Source of the DNA: Platerodrilus igneus
Lineage: Eukaryota > Arthropoda > Insecta > Coleoptera > Lycidae
NCBI GenBank assembly: GCA_036346225.1
Contig: JARFIW010000588.1
Span: forward strand, 7,879,501-7,943,500
Length of the DNA: 64,000 nucleotides
Direction: 5' to 3'
The notes under the pieces were generated by a model, which saw nothing but the letters and a program-made list of their open reading frames with translations, ran no database searches and was not told the DNA's origin. Each line of letters opens with the position of its first letter. Position 1 is the first letter of the stretch. The position numbers were made by a program, and so were the translations under genes. Shown here one piece after another: positions 33,120 to 45,248 of the stretch.

Positions 33120-33344
33120 TTATTTTTCAAAAAATGTTCTTGCGCTGCCATTTTTGGCAACTAAAATGTGCAAAAGCATATCCTGCTTTCTAAGTACAAA
33201 GACATTATTTCCATAGAATTGATTAATATAACAAAATATTTGATGAAAAATATCGGCAGTTCTTCGAAGAAATCTATTACATTTGCCATAAATAATTATC
33301 ATTTTGAGATAATCTTGATTTGTAAAGTTTTGATTAACCCTCAT
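33120..33344 (-). pseudogene. Inverted second copy of the transposase N-terminus (in the right arm)
   Basis: On the minus strand it reads NQNFTNQDYLKMIIIYGKCN, the same as the start of the gene at 29393, then ADIFHQ, after which it diverges. The inverted repeat of the transposon therefore includes the 5' coding end. Confidence 0.85.
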
Positions 33345-34556
33345 AAATAACTACAGTACAGGAATTGCAACCTGCGTAGAATTATCTACATTTGACGTTT
33401 CGTAAAAATAACCGATTATTCTTTTGTTAATGTATCGGACAAAAGCTACTTGATAGTAGCAAATGTTATAATGTTACTAAACTAGTGCATTTTTTCTTTC
33501 AATGCAAATAACTCAAAAACGGCTTACAATAAATGGATTGTTGTAATTACATACCTAAGGTATTTTTTTCCATAGAATCGATTAATGTAACAAAATATGG
33601 TAGGTTCCATTAAAAAAAACGGAATATTTCACATTCTATTAGTCAAATTATAAAATGAATTTTCTAGCAACCTGTACATTGCAATCAGATTTTTTTGCAC
33701 GTAGAAATAATATCAAGTATTATTAATGTGATTACAGAAAAACAATTTTGTAAGTTCGTTCACTTTCTAGTTATTCCAATTTATGTGACTGTGTGCAAAT
33801 GTAAAAAATCTACTAAAAATCAAAATATCTCGAAAACGGCATTAGATAGAGGTATGGTTGTTTTAAAAAAGTTTACATAAAATTCGACAAGGAATTCGAA
33901 AATGCATAAATATACAGGGTGTTCTATTTAAAATAACGAAAAAAGAAACCTATGCATTTAGAAACTGGATTATTGCGTATAAAACCTGAAAGTAATCAAG
34001 TTGGATTAATAACAGCACATAATTTTGGAATAAACACATTTGAAGAAATTTTGACGAAGAAACTTGTACACTAGAACTTAAAAGGTATCCATATTCAAGA
34101 ATGGCTTTTGCTAGTTCTCCGCCAGTTACAGAATTAACTAGAACCTATAAATTTAATTCTGATACTAATAAGTTAGAATTAGTTGTTTGTTTGGCTACTA
34201 CAGGAACAACATTAACCGAACATTTACGGATTTCTTACGAAAAATGTTAAGTGCTTATTTTTATAAAAGATCCACATATTTTTAATAATTTTAATCAAAG
34301 GTGGTATATTAATTTCTAGTAATGAATAAGATTTGTATATTGATTATCTCCTTTTAAGACAAACAAAAATTAAATGTGATCAATTTAGATCTGCAGAATG
34401 TGTAAATGTAATACCGGTATAACCGGAAGTGCTAACGTATCGAAACTATTTTAGACGTGTAGGGCACTTTTGATAACCTCCTAGTGCAAATTTTCAGCTT
34501 TCTTCTACCATTGGTCTTCCATATACAGGTGACCTCCCACTTAAAAAAACACCCTG
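33238..34556 (-). repeat. Right inverted arm
   Basis: Inverse of 28634-29495, interrupted at 33939-34408 by a foreign 470-bp sequence encoding part of a nitrobindin-like protein. It ends ACACCCTG at 34556, then TA. Confidence 0.85.
33939..34408 (+). pseudogene. Nitrobindin/THAP4-C-terminal-like gene fragment captured in a transposon arm
   Basis: Absent from the matching place of the left arm. From 33946 it reads KPMHLETGLLRIKPESN and VGLITAHNFG. After a one-base frame change near 34070 it reads CTLELKRYPYSRMAFASSPP, VTELTRTYKFNSD, LELVVCLATTGTTLTEHLR and ISYEKC-stop (34248-34250). About 158 bp of A+T-rich sequence, possibly 3' UTR, follow. The order of motifs matches the C-terminal beta-barrel of nitrobindin (the heme-binding domain at the end of THAP4). 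It looks intronless and 5'-truncated, as in a reverse-transcribed mRNA fragment. No poly(A) tract is visible. Confidence 0.75.
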
Positions 34557-35150
34557 TATTGTCAATTTGACACTTTTAAAACCCTTTTTGTTAATTGTAC
34601 TTATATGATTATGAGGAATAAAAAGAAACTAATTTTATCAATTAGGCAAATAAATAATTCTATTTAAACAACTTGTGGTAGAAATGAAAAAATTCAAAAC
34701 TTGTAAATAGTTGAAAATTGCTGTTCAACAAATGTCGTATACTTCAAGATATTTTAGTAATATATATCCTTTTTGAAAAGTGTAGCATGAAATCTAACAT
34801 AAAAATATAAATAACTCTCTAAAAACGTCGTTCTGTGATGTTTAAATGAGAACTTATATTCATTACCTTTCAAATGAACAAATAATTTGGAAAATAGGCA
34901 AAATGTATACAACAAGTAGTAATTTATTGAATACATTGTGTGAGAGGTGGGGAGATGTTATAGTTGCTAGTTACATTCACTGAGGTGAGTTAAAAGAAAC
35001 AATCAAAATATTTATATAAAATATATGCTATATTTTTGCTCCAGAAAATTATATTAAAGGTTTCAGTATTTATTAGTCACCATGATGTAGTATGATAGAC
35101 AAAATTATATAGTTATCGCATAATTACCGATTTCATGTACCAATTTTTAG

Positions 35151-35494
35151 GTCCTGATCATTTAGATGTATATATTTCGCCAAAACCAAGCATAAAACTA
35201 ATTGCAACCAGCCTTGCAAACGAAATTTCAACGGATCCAGTTATGTGGAATGGACGCCCTACTTATGCAATTTTATATACTAGTGGATTGGAAAAGGCGC
35301 CTTTAACATTTACTTTGGACTTACAGGCACCTCCTAATTGGAACAGACCATCATTGGATCTTGCAATTAGTGTTCATTATGTGCATGATAAAACGCATAT
35401 TAAAACACCATATTTTTTAAAATTTTTGCGTGATTTTCCTCCTTGGGCAGATGTTGTAGGTGCTCTTGGACATTATGAAAATTGGGTTTTTTAA
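35151..35494 (+). CDS. ERMP1: ERMP1-like terminal exon, copy 1
   Basis: The acceptor CAATTTTTAG (35141-35150) precedes the exon. Its first two bases complete the Gly codon left open by the exon ending at 8832, then Pro-Asp-His. It encodes about 114 residues to TAA 35492-35494: VYISPKP, TSGLEKAPLTFTLDLQAPP, DLAISVHYVHDKTHIKTPYF, FPPWADVVGALGHYENWVF. The S(H)GLE...W/F..LDL, AIS.HY and FP.W... endings are typical of the luminal C-terminus of ERMP1. AATAAA follows at 35558-35563. The 26.3-kb intron separating it from the preceding exon is filled with mobile elements. Copy 2 at 54982 is also open. Confidence 0.82.
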
Positions 35495-35557
35495 AATAGT
35501 TTGTATTTTGTAATATACAAACTTGATTTACTGAAATACCAAAGATTCCGTTCCTTA

Positions 35558-35563
35558 AATAAA
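35558..35563 (+). promoter_or_regulatory. Poly(A) signal AATAAA, copy 1
   Basis: Canonical AATAAA 64 bp after the stop of terminal exon copy 1, conserved in copy 2. Confidence 0.7.
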
Positions 35564-35869
35564 ATATTCTCTTTTAAATATGATAGTAGTACTTGTTCAT
35601 TTTTGTTATTGATTTAAAAAATCTTTTTTAGCATAAAGGGTTATTTTGTAATTTTTCAAATATGAGCCACTCACTCTATTATTATTCTTATTTATGTTTC
35701 TTACTTACGAAAAACCTTTGAGTGATACAACAACCATTATATAAGTAAAACAAAAATTTTGAGTTTCCTATTAACTTAAAACTATATTTTATTTATCTTA
35801 TTTAGAAAACTGGTATATACATTATTGGTTACTAATCGGAATCATTACTTATGGGCACATTTCCTGTTA

Positions 35870-37340
35870 TGAGCGAATAATAGAAGCTGTGATATTGAAA
35901 CGGATAGTTCCCATTTCACACAAAGATTGCAAGTCATTGTACTTCTCCAATGGAATTGTCTGACGTTCATGGTATTCTTTGGGAATGTATATATTATCAA
36001 TAGAATCTCTTTTGATCACTTCAATGGATCTGAATGTAGCTTCATCAAGGTCATTTTTTAAGTGTATGAATCCTGGTATCTGTTCTAAATTGAATGTGGT
36101 GCATTTTTAACCAGGTAACTCGGTTTGCTTCAGTATCTACAAGTTTGTTTTTGACCAATACTTTCTCTAAGGCGACTGTGTTCAAAAAATCATGTTTCCA
36201 TTTCTATGACATTAAATGGACGCTTTCTGCATGCAAATTTTATAATATAGTCGAAACCATGAAAGAAGTCATCTGTGTCATCACTTGTATTCGTACGAAT
36301 TAGTTGAAAATGTAGCATCACACCAAACACTTAATTTTCATTAATTCTTTTAAAACTTTAAAAAGTTTATTCCATTTACAAAAAAACAACGAAAGATATC
36401 CTATTTTAAAGAAAAGGCATAATTTTACTAAAGGTTAACCTGATAAGTATATAAAGTTCAAACAACGGACGCATACTCATCTCTGTCGTTTTTCCAGATG
36501 AACATGTTCACGTATGTCTTTACTTAAAACACATACAAATCGTATTACTATCTTTAACGTATGTATTAGTTAAGCTTTTAAATAATCTTAAATGTATGTT
36601 TTGAATTGAGTGAGACACCTATAACGTAGAGGACTTCTTTCGTGGTTCTTACTATAGCATAGAACGATGCAACGCGGAAAATCTCAACATTTTTTCCTGC
36701 ATTTTCAATTATGGCATGGACATTATCTATCTCCATTTGACGGCGGCCCGGTTCAAAATATTTTTGGTTTATCACAGCAATGTTGAACTTTTCTACACAA
36801 TACAAGAAGGGTGCAGCTAGATTAACATTTCTGGCCTGCCACAAGTGTCGGATATAATTATTATTTCCTTACCGTGGTTGTGATTTAATATGTATTGGTA
36901 TTTGGTTGATCCCATTTTTATTGACCCTTCTTAGCTAGAGTAACAATAAACTTCAGGTTTATCCTTTTCAAAATTTAACATGGTAAAGTTGTATATACCC
37001 AGTCACTTTTGAAGATTTGTTTAGCTGATGTGGTTGGACAAGTGCACGATGCTTCAAGGTCTACTTCTACAAAAGACATGTCACCTATCGTAGCCATTTC
37101 TTTGGCTTCATCTCAATGAGATCTTGCAGATTTTTTTCTTTTAATATGATTTTCATACTCTGTGGGCATCTCGTCGCTCTTCTTGATACATAGTTGATAA
37201 ATAAAATATTGAGCGCACATATTTTCTGGGCTTATGGAATGATATATTGAAACAAGTTGTCTGAATATGGCGATAAAATGATATTTTTTCAGGTTCAATA
37301 ATTTTTTCTTGACACCAGATTTTATACAAATCATACATTT
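35870..37340 (-). pseudogene. Remnant of a multicopy insect gene (QMEVD-motif protein)
   Basis: Minus-strand pieces in the expected order. 37340-37110 reads LYKIWCQEKIIEPEKISFYR and SFHKP with frame changes. 36844-36578 reads EKFNIAVINQKYFEPG then RRQMEIDNVHAIIE. 36240-35870 reads VDTEANRVTWLKMHHIQF and, after a shift, PKEYHERQTIPLEKYNDLQ. Relatives of unknown function with a GHTQMEVDSVH core occur in many copies in insect genomes, probably with mobile elements. That link is from memory and the role is not known. Many frameshifts make it non-functional. Confidence 0.55.
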
Positions 37341-37618
37341 TAGACAGATTCAGTGTATGTTTTACGTATTCCCATTTAGGATCCTTGCGTGTATAATGTG
37401 AAGAGATTCTGGGGAATGAGTTAACATGTTCACTACTCCTTACGTTTAGTGTACTTGCTCATAACCTAAAACAATTTGTTTTGTTATGGGACATTATTGT
37501 TGGCTACAAAACCTCAAAAATATAAAACCCAGATAACATAAGTTATTTTTAGGCTTTTTGAAAATTAAATGCGGATTCGCAATACTAGCAAGGCACCGAT
37601 GTAATATATCCACATATA
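37341..37618. other. No gene recognised
   Basis: Short A+T-rich spacer between two minus-strand remnants. Confidence 0.5.
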
Positions 37619-38994
37619 CTAGGAATCCACGTCAGATGCACCAGCGTAATGGGCGGGTTGACGCGAATACGCATCAGGCACAGTGAACGTGTTAATATGA
37701 TATATAATATGATCCTGTACAACTTTGTCTTTTTTGTTGTATGGTATGTGTTTACTAAACTTCTTGATTGTAGTGCAGCTTGTATGTGGAGTTACGTTAA
37801 ATATTAATATAGGATCTATGAAGGATGCTAACTGTAATAGTGAGCTTTTACGATGTAAGCATGTGCCTTGGATTAATAAATTGTATTCGTCAGGAAATGA
37901 CTCAATTTGAGCCATTTTCGTAAGAACTACTAATGCATGATTTAATTCTAGAAATGTTAGGGGACCAAAATTTCTCCCTAGTTTAGGTTTTAAACAATTG
38001 TCTTTAAATCGTAGATACCAAGCAGTCACATGTTTTAGTTTATTGAAAGATGAGAATTCTTTAAATATTGTATTTTCGGTTTGTAGAGTTTTGTTTAGAA
38101 AGGCATAAATTTTCTCCTTTACTTCTGGTATTGGTTCATGCAACTGTGAATTTTCCTTTGGTAAGTGCTCTTCGTTGAGCTGAAGCCAACTTGGGCCCTG
38201 CCACCACAAGGAAAGAATGTAATTTAGCTGGCATACAGCCTCGTGCGGCAATGTGTGCTGGGTTGTCGCTTGAATTTATATGATTCCAATTTTCAATATT
38301 GGATAGTGTTTGAATGTGGGTTACCCTATTTGCCACAAATACCTTCCATTTATTAGGTTATGAATTTAACCAAGCAAGTATGATTCGTGAATCTGTCCAA
38401 TAAAATTCCCAGGCAATATCAATATTAAGAATTTTCTTGAATTTTTGAGCTAGATCAGTTAGCAATACTGCTGCTAGTAATTCTAGCCTAGATAATGTTA
38501 TGGTTTTTATGGATACCACTTGTCTTGGTCGCTAAAAGCATGATTGAATGTTCACGATTTTAAATAACACATCTGACATAAATGCATGCCCCATATCCCC
38601 TTTCTGAGGCGTCTGAAAATCCATGAAGCTCAAAGTATAGAGCATTTGACATTGTTACATACCTTGGAATTGTAATTTTGTTAATAAAGTGTAAATCGTC
38701 TATTAACCTTAACCATTGGGCGTGTAGGTTTGTCGGAATTGATTTGTCCCAACATAATTTTAGTTGCCACAGTTGTTGTATAAGAAACTTAGCTAGTACG
38801 ATTATAGGGGCTAACATGCCTAATGGATTATATAGCTGTGCTGTGAGAGCAGGTACAGAACGTTTTGATATGAGTGACATTTTTTGGAATTGTGAAGGAA
38901 TACGTAAATAAGTCAAAATTTGGATTCCATAGTATGCCAAGTGTTTTGCCAAATTTATTTGAAAGAGAGATAGTATCACTAGAGTAAGCATCAA
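37619..38994 (-). pseudogene. BEL/Pao retrotransposon pol fragment (RT end, RNase H, integrase start)
   Basis: Read on the minus strand from 38994: KRSVPALTAQLYNPLGMLAP, PIIVLAKFLIQQLWQLKLCW, IPRYV and ELHGFSDASERGYGACIYVR. This is the BEL/Pao signature after the RT. From 38540 follow TLSRLELLAAVLL, FYWTDSRIILAWL and a stop. From 38336 follow FVANRVTHIQTLSN and the NPAHIAARG box. 38251-37619 adds GPSWLQLNE and a segment like the integrase zinc-binding region (LTFLELNHALVVLTKMAQIE). Frame changes separate the blocks, and RT and integrase cores are missing. LTRs were not located. Confidence 0.85.
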
Positions 38995-41900
38995 TTACTT
39001 GTATATTGCTCCTGAATTTACGTAAGCAAACTGTTTAATATTGGAATTACTAAAATGTCAACCGATGTATAAATCCACTTAAAAGCGATCGAATAGAACT
39101 TATCATTGTCAACTCAGGCAACATACAGACGATGTTACCTTATTTCCAGAACCTGCTTGGATAAGGAGGGATGCGCAGCTCATCACGTCACGGATGTATA
39201 CTACCAGACTTACATGCTAAATACTAAAGGAGCATCAGCAATCAGGCAAATTTATATGCTATCTATATGCTAAAAATAAATGGAACGTTACAATATAAGC
39301 ATACATTATTATACACGACTTGTTTTTAACTATATAATACACGTTATGAATTCATAATAGTCCTAAGCAAATATTCAAAATCAAGTATATCACAAAGTTA
39401 CTTAACTGAAAGCTTATCCTAAACTCGCAGAGGTACTATAGGTTTGTTTCATTTGTTAATGCAATAATTCCAAATGTTTATTTAGTTAAAAACTCTTTCT
39501 CCGTATATATTTATAGATACCTGAGGAGTGATTTTTTATCGTTAAGGTGGATACCATAAGATGCCGATATTGACTTCATCATGCAGAACATGGTTACAAG
39601 GTTGTCGATCTGGGAACTACCTAAAATTGAAAGTAGTCCACTTGATAAGGTATTATCAGAACATGATTAGCCTTATATCAGCCTTGTTCGATAACCTTGT
39701 AATCAAGGTGGCTGACATACTAAAGGGAATGTTGATAGTTTGGTGGATGTTACGTACAAAATGCTTTATGAAAGTGGATCTTTCTTGCATAACATGATTC
39801 GAGATATTTGGCAAACTTCGGACGGATGAATTAAGAATATATCTTAACATAATCAGAAACTGAGATTTTCCATTTATTTGAATTAGCATCTCAATTGCAT
39901 ATGACCTGTCTTTCTGCTCAGACGATGAGATCGCCGTAGCACCAGCATATTACATCATTAATCAAAAAAGATTGATCTCGTCTTACTATTTTACGTAATG
40001 GTGGGTTCAGCACATTATCTGTTTTCTACATATTCATTCTATTTAATGTCATCAAGCTATTCAAATCCAGTACTTCAAGTTGAATTCACGCCTAATCTTG
40101 AATAAAAAGTTCTTTTTATTTGAGACACAGCTTCAGTTTCATAAGTACCAAACAAACCACAATTGGATTGTGTTCTGCAACAATAATTTAAGCCACCAAC
40201 ATATTGTTCAGAGATAAGTAGCATTTTATATTACGTTACCATAGAAAGTATACTTTCAAAGAAATTTCAAACAAAAATTTTTATTTCAGGAACCAGGTAG
40301 TCTGAAGGACCACCTACCTAACAAAAGAAACAAAAACAAAACTACGGCCTGCTATTCTCAAAACCAAACACTCAATCCCAAGATATGAAAAATCAACAAG
40401 AGAAAGATATATACAGTAAATTCACACCATCATAATCAAGAGCATTCAAAAAAAGTGACAGCACGTGACCCTTATGTTAGACAAAAACAAATGCAATGAA
40501 ATTTCTAAATAACATGGGGGGACAGACAAAATAGGATAATGAATGAAAACACAAGAATGTTAACCCTTGAACACCGCTGCATTTAGAGTAAAATACACTA
40601 GTAATTACCACACATATATAACCTCAAATTTACTTGGGGGTTAAATTCCCCGAGGTGACAAAATGCGTCGTTACATTATCAAAGATATCACTTACCTCGG
40701 TATTTTGCTCCTTTTGCAATGGTTCCCAAGGGTAGTTTTGAAGTGGCTTCCTGCTCTTCCGATGTTTGCATTACTGTAACTCTTGTTGACGATGTGCCGA
40801 AACGAAATAGGAACGGCAGGTGGGAATAACTGGTCGATAAGTCGAAGCACTACTAACACGTCAGCACCCGAAGGAAATCAGTAGTCAAGTTCTTTGTTTT
40901 GATATGTTCGCTTCTCACGAAAATGTCTATCCTCTCCATAAGAGGTTTAAATTCTCTGATGCACATTAGCAGGTATAATATCATAGAAAGCGCTAGAAAT
41001 GACAACGTAGCATGTTCTCAGACTCCAAAGACAAGCCAGTGACCAGACTTTCTGTGCAAACCGCATTGGTGTGGTATTCACGTACGTCTGCATTAAAATG
41101 TTTATATGCTGGAAATTTCCCAATGCAGGTTTTTATAATTTCCCTTAAACCTAATTAATACAATAAATGTTAAAGCTTCATAAAAAAAAGCGTAATGCGA
41201 AATAGAAATTTCCTGGCTTTTGCATTGCGAATATTGGCTTTTCTAACATATGCATATGGTGTTATCCTCTCGACTCAATATCAGCTCCGACTAGTTCTAA
41301 AGATTTATTGCGTTATTCATTTTTAAGGTGTAACAATCATAAATGGGACGGAGAGGAAATGGTAATGGAAAAAGTATTAGAAAAATTTATGAAGATATTT
41401 TGAATTTTTGAGAAGCCAAAAAAATAAAAATTTTAGGTATATTTTACAGATGAGAAATCAAAGTCGTAAGAACATAAAAAAATTGAGCATTTTACCAAAA
41501 TAATAAAGAAATTTATAATAACTAAGGTGTATTTTACTCATCTAACAATCAAAAAAGGAGAAAAAATAAGCAAAAGGGAAACGACAACGATATGAGGCAT
41601 AAATCATTATATAATACAGGGTAAATGTATTAATTATTGTGGATGCACATTATGTTCCACTTCCCCCGTGGTTTACCATCAAGATCTTCAAGTTCATGGA
41701 CAAATGGACTGCCAACTTGTGTCACACAACATAAGTTAAATTTTGCAGTTAATTTAGCAGAAATTTTTTTAGCTTCAACGCAAACTTCTTTCGTTTTTAA
41801 ATGTGGATAATTTGTTTTAAATTTCAAAAGAAATCTCTTAAAAAAGGTCAATTCACAAGTTTTTATTAGTAATTTGGCAAATCCATAAGTTATTAAACAA

Positions 41901-42819
41901 AATACGAAGAGAAAATATTTATAAACCTCTATCTAACTAAAAAAATAGTGACATTCAATCAGGAAAAGAATAATTATTAAATATCGAAATCTTAACTGAA
42001 TATGCAGAAATCACTGTAAGATAAATATTTTAAATACTTGTTAAAAAAAAATTTTTTTTCGGCAAAGGCAAATTGTAGATAAGTCGAAGTCGAAGAAAAT
42101 ATTAAAATAAATTCCGTGGTATTTCAAAATAAGTTAATCTATACAGGACTAAACGAAAATAAATTATTTATAAATTACTTACTAAACATGAAATCTAAAA
42201 GCGTTATTAAGTACAAAATGTTAAAGCTTTACACCCAGATAGAGATAAATTGAGGTATTTGCAAAAAATCACAATTTTACATCATTAGCTTTATTAAAAG
42301 CTTGAACATAGTCATCATTTTAAAAACATGTCCAAATACGAGAAAGTTGCATTTCCTACGTTATTTTAAGGTATTTTGCAAGAAGTTATATGGACTAGTA
42401 CAAAAGCAAGCTGCTAGAGATCACACTCAATGCATTCCAAAGCATCAAAACCCACATAGTCCTACAAGGATGAAATTTATTCTTCTAAAAATTTAAAAAA
42501 CACTAAGAACGCTTAGTACTTAAGAAAATTATTTAGTTACGAAACTGAAAGATATTTTCTAGCTCAGTAAGTTGATGTTTGCAGTTTATATAGTAATTTT
42601 TATGCCACGCAAAGCAAGTATTTATAACCTGCCGTGTTTGCAAAAATAACATCTAAAAACAGAAACAATGACTAACGTTACCCACAATTTAAGTTAATAT
42701 ATGTAATTCATAGTGCAATCGGCAAATTTTTATTATTGTTATAAAGAAGCCAACCTTAACATTTTATAATTAACAAGCAATATTATATCATAGAAAACGT
42801 CCATAGGTTGAAGCGCCAT
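38995..42819. other. No gene recognised
   Basis: 3.8 kb with no supported coding region. A minus-strand frame at 41630-41851 (73 codons, no ATG) is Lys-rich but not identifiable. Confidence 0.5.
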
Positions 42820-44117
42820 TGCTACGGTTCTACCTCTTACTTGATTAAGTTTAGTCTTTGCCAATTTGTATCAGTTATAAAAACTATCACTTACAGTTCA
42901 TGGCTTCCTGCAGCGGAACCAACCTCTCAAGAACCTGGTAGTTCAGTTATTGCTTGCCGGTAATAACTGTAGTGCCCCAAAGAAAAAAGTTGGGGCGAGA
43001 AACGAGCACTACATCAAAATATACACAATAACGACTTCCCTGAAAACATCGCCGCTTCCCTCAATTCCGATACTGAAGTGGGTCACATAATTACCCCTAT
43101 TACCTCAACACATATTCGTCACTTCCGGGATTGGCGTATTCAAATCGGCTGGTCTTACAAGTAATTAGAAGAGAACTTCGTCACTTCTATAACACATGTT
43201 CACAGTACATTTCCCGAGAGCGATAAAAGCTCGCCGGTATATTAACATATTTATACAAATTAAAATCATACAATCATATAATGTAACTAACAATTTATAA
43301 AATAACCAGGACTGGGTTCAGGAAACAAAGAATTTCTTTTACTTTTATAGAAAATATGGTGATAGATTTAATAAACGTAAGTAACGGAAACTTGGATATC
43401 CTATAAATAAAAAGGCGTATTATGGTTTAATTCACTTAACACTTAACAAGATTAAATAATGGATAGTTCAATTTTTACAAATTTATCTATTTGTCTGTAA
43501 CAATAGTTACAACGTGCTCAAGGTAGCTGTATCTGATGTATCTTCAACTTGATGTATCAGAAAAGAGTAATCCCATTTTATATACATTGTTTTCAGCTTA
43601 AGCTTGATTATCGATGAAAACTAGATTTAGCAGTCCTAAATTATTAATTATTCAGAACAAAGAAAGTGCATTGAGAGTTTTCTGTGGTTTCTTTTAATTA
43701 GTTATTTCAAAATGTTGTTTTCAATTATCTTACACATCGAATCTTTTATAATTTCTCTTATATTGTTACTTAAAAAATTTCAATTATTTCAATTTCAAAA
43801 TTATGTTAATTTGACACTTTTTAAAGCTCTTTTTTTGTAATTGTATTATTTGATAATGAGGAATAAAAAGAAACTAATTTTATCAATTAGTCAAATAAAT
43901 AATTCTATTCGTAAATAGTTGAAAATTCCTGTTCAACAAATGCTGTATATTTCAAAATATTTTAGTAATATATATTATTATTGAAAAATATAGTATGAAA
44001 TCTAACATAAAAATATAAGTAGCTCTCTAAAAATGTCGTTCGGTGATGTTTGAATGAGGACTATATTCATTACCTTTCAAATGAACAAATATCGTTTGAA
44101 AATAGGAAAAATGTATA

Positions 44118-44504
44118 CCATATGTCCGTTTCCAATCGCAACATAGGGAATTTGTATATAAAATTCTTAATTTGTGGTTCTATCTCTATTATGGGACTTC
44201 CAAAAAAAAACATTGGTATAATATTCGTGATTGTTTTCTACAATGAAAACACTCAATCTTTGGCGGCGTATCTGAAGAGGACATTGGGGGCGATCGGTTC
44301 ATGACGACAGTATTTGCATGTTTTCAAGAACAAATCATTTAGAATATTTAAATTCCAATTATCTAGTATCTATCAAAAAAAAATTATTTCAACAATTTGG
44401 CTCACATAAAACTTTTAGTAACAAATTTAACACTACTTTTAGGAGTTGCGAGAGAATTGGTAGAAATAGCATTAATGCCGTTCATGTTCATAGATATAAT
44501 AAGA
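44118..44504 (+). repeat. Left inverted repeat of the 10.6-kb element
   Basis: Inverse of about 54316-54718. Shared words: AACATAGGGAATTTG, AATTCTTAATTTGTGGTTCT, GGTATAATATTCGTGATT, CATTGGGGGCGATC. Similarity fades after about 390 bp. Confidence 0.85.
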
Positions 44505-45248
44505 CCCATTAATGTTACCATACACATTACGATGTTACTATATGAATTAATCCGATCATTGCTATCTGCTTAGACATTTTTTGAGTCCGTCGCTGTGTCC
44601 AATAATGAACAAAAATACAATGATAAAGGAATTTAGCAAAATACCAAAAAACTACTCAATATCTTAGTTGTTTAATTCACTGAATATGCATTAAATTCCA
44701 GAAGTCTGTTCTAGGAATTTTAAACAGAATTTATTTATTGTTTGGACGTATTTTGGGTAGAAAGAACACTCACAAACAATTCCACTAGTTTTTTTTTCTA
44801 AACACCAAATAGAGACAGAAACATGAATACTCATTTGGAAAATTACTTGCAAAATTTTAAATTCATGTTTCTATCTCAATTATACCTAGAACTTACAAAA
44901 AGAAGACTGGTTGAATAATATTTTTGATTTTTTTCCCTACAAACGATACACCCAATCATTCATTGCGAAATTTTATTTAAAACTCTTTAAACAGGAAGTT
45001 TAATGCACATTAGCTATACAAATGTTTAGTTAAAGGAACGATTCATAGTCGCCATAGTACAAAACAAAACAAGCAGTTGTCACTTTAATTGAAATTGTTA
45101 TTGCAAGCATTTGAGTTGAGGTTCTTATTTTCAAAATCATATCATTTCCTGCCTGTGTGTGCATGACAATATGATTATGTATACAACTGAAGAAAAAATC
45201 CTAGTTATTAAATGGTTTTACATTGGTTATTCCTTAAGAGCTCATCAC

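Larger units (their letters stand above)
28634..34556 (+). mobile_element. Long-TIR mariner-like transposon carrying a LINE and a host-gene fragment
   Basis: Inverted arms start CAGGGTGTTTTTTTTAAGTG with TA duplications at 28632-28633 and 34557-34558. Copy 2 of the segmental duplication lacks it. The left arm is about 860 bp. The right arm is longer because it holds a 470-bp nitrobindin-like fragment. The centre has a broken transposase with a LINE inserted in it. CAGGGTGCTAGAAAATTC at 29060 and its inverse near 33660, and a further CAGGGTGTTCTATTTAAA at 33914, show ends nested within ends. The arms may themselves be built from smaller elements. Confidence 0.85.
25756..35720 (+). repeat. Segmental duplication, copy 1 (interrupted)
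   Basis: Matches copy 2 (42820-55580) in order and orientation once insertions are removed: 25756-25884 with 42820-42936, 27787-28633 with 42937-43760, and 34557-35720 with 43790-44117 plus 54719-55580. The core unit is about 2 kb and contains the ERMP1 terminal exon. Insertions private to this copy are the LTR at 25885-27786 and the transposon at 28634-34556. Both are absent at the matching sites of copy 2. Confidence 0.88.

Noticed and set aside
41630..41851. HMG-like small protein
   Set aside because: Lys-rich and weakly suggestive, but with no ATG and no clear motif.
35870..42819. Upstream exons for a second ERMP1 gene
   Set aside because: I looked for the HTGRAF and CGLP regions between the two terminal exons and found only remnants of other elements.
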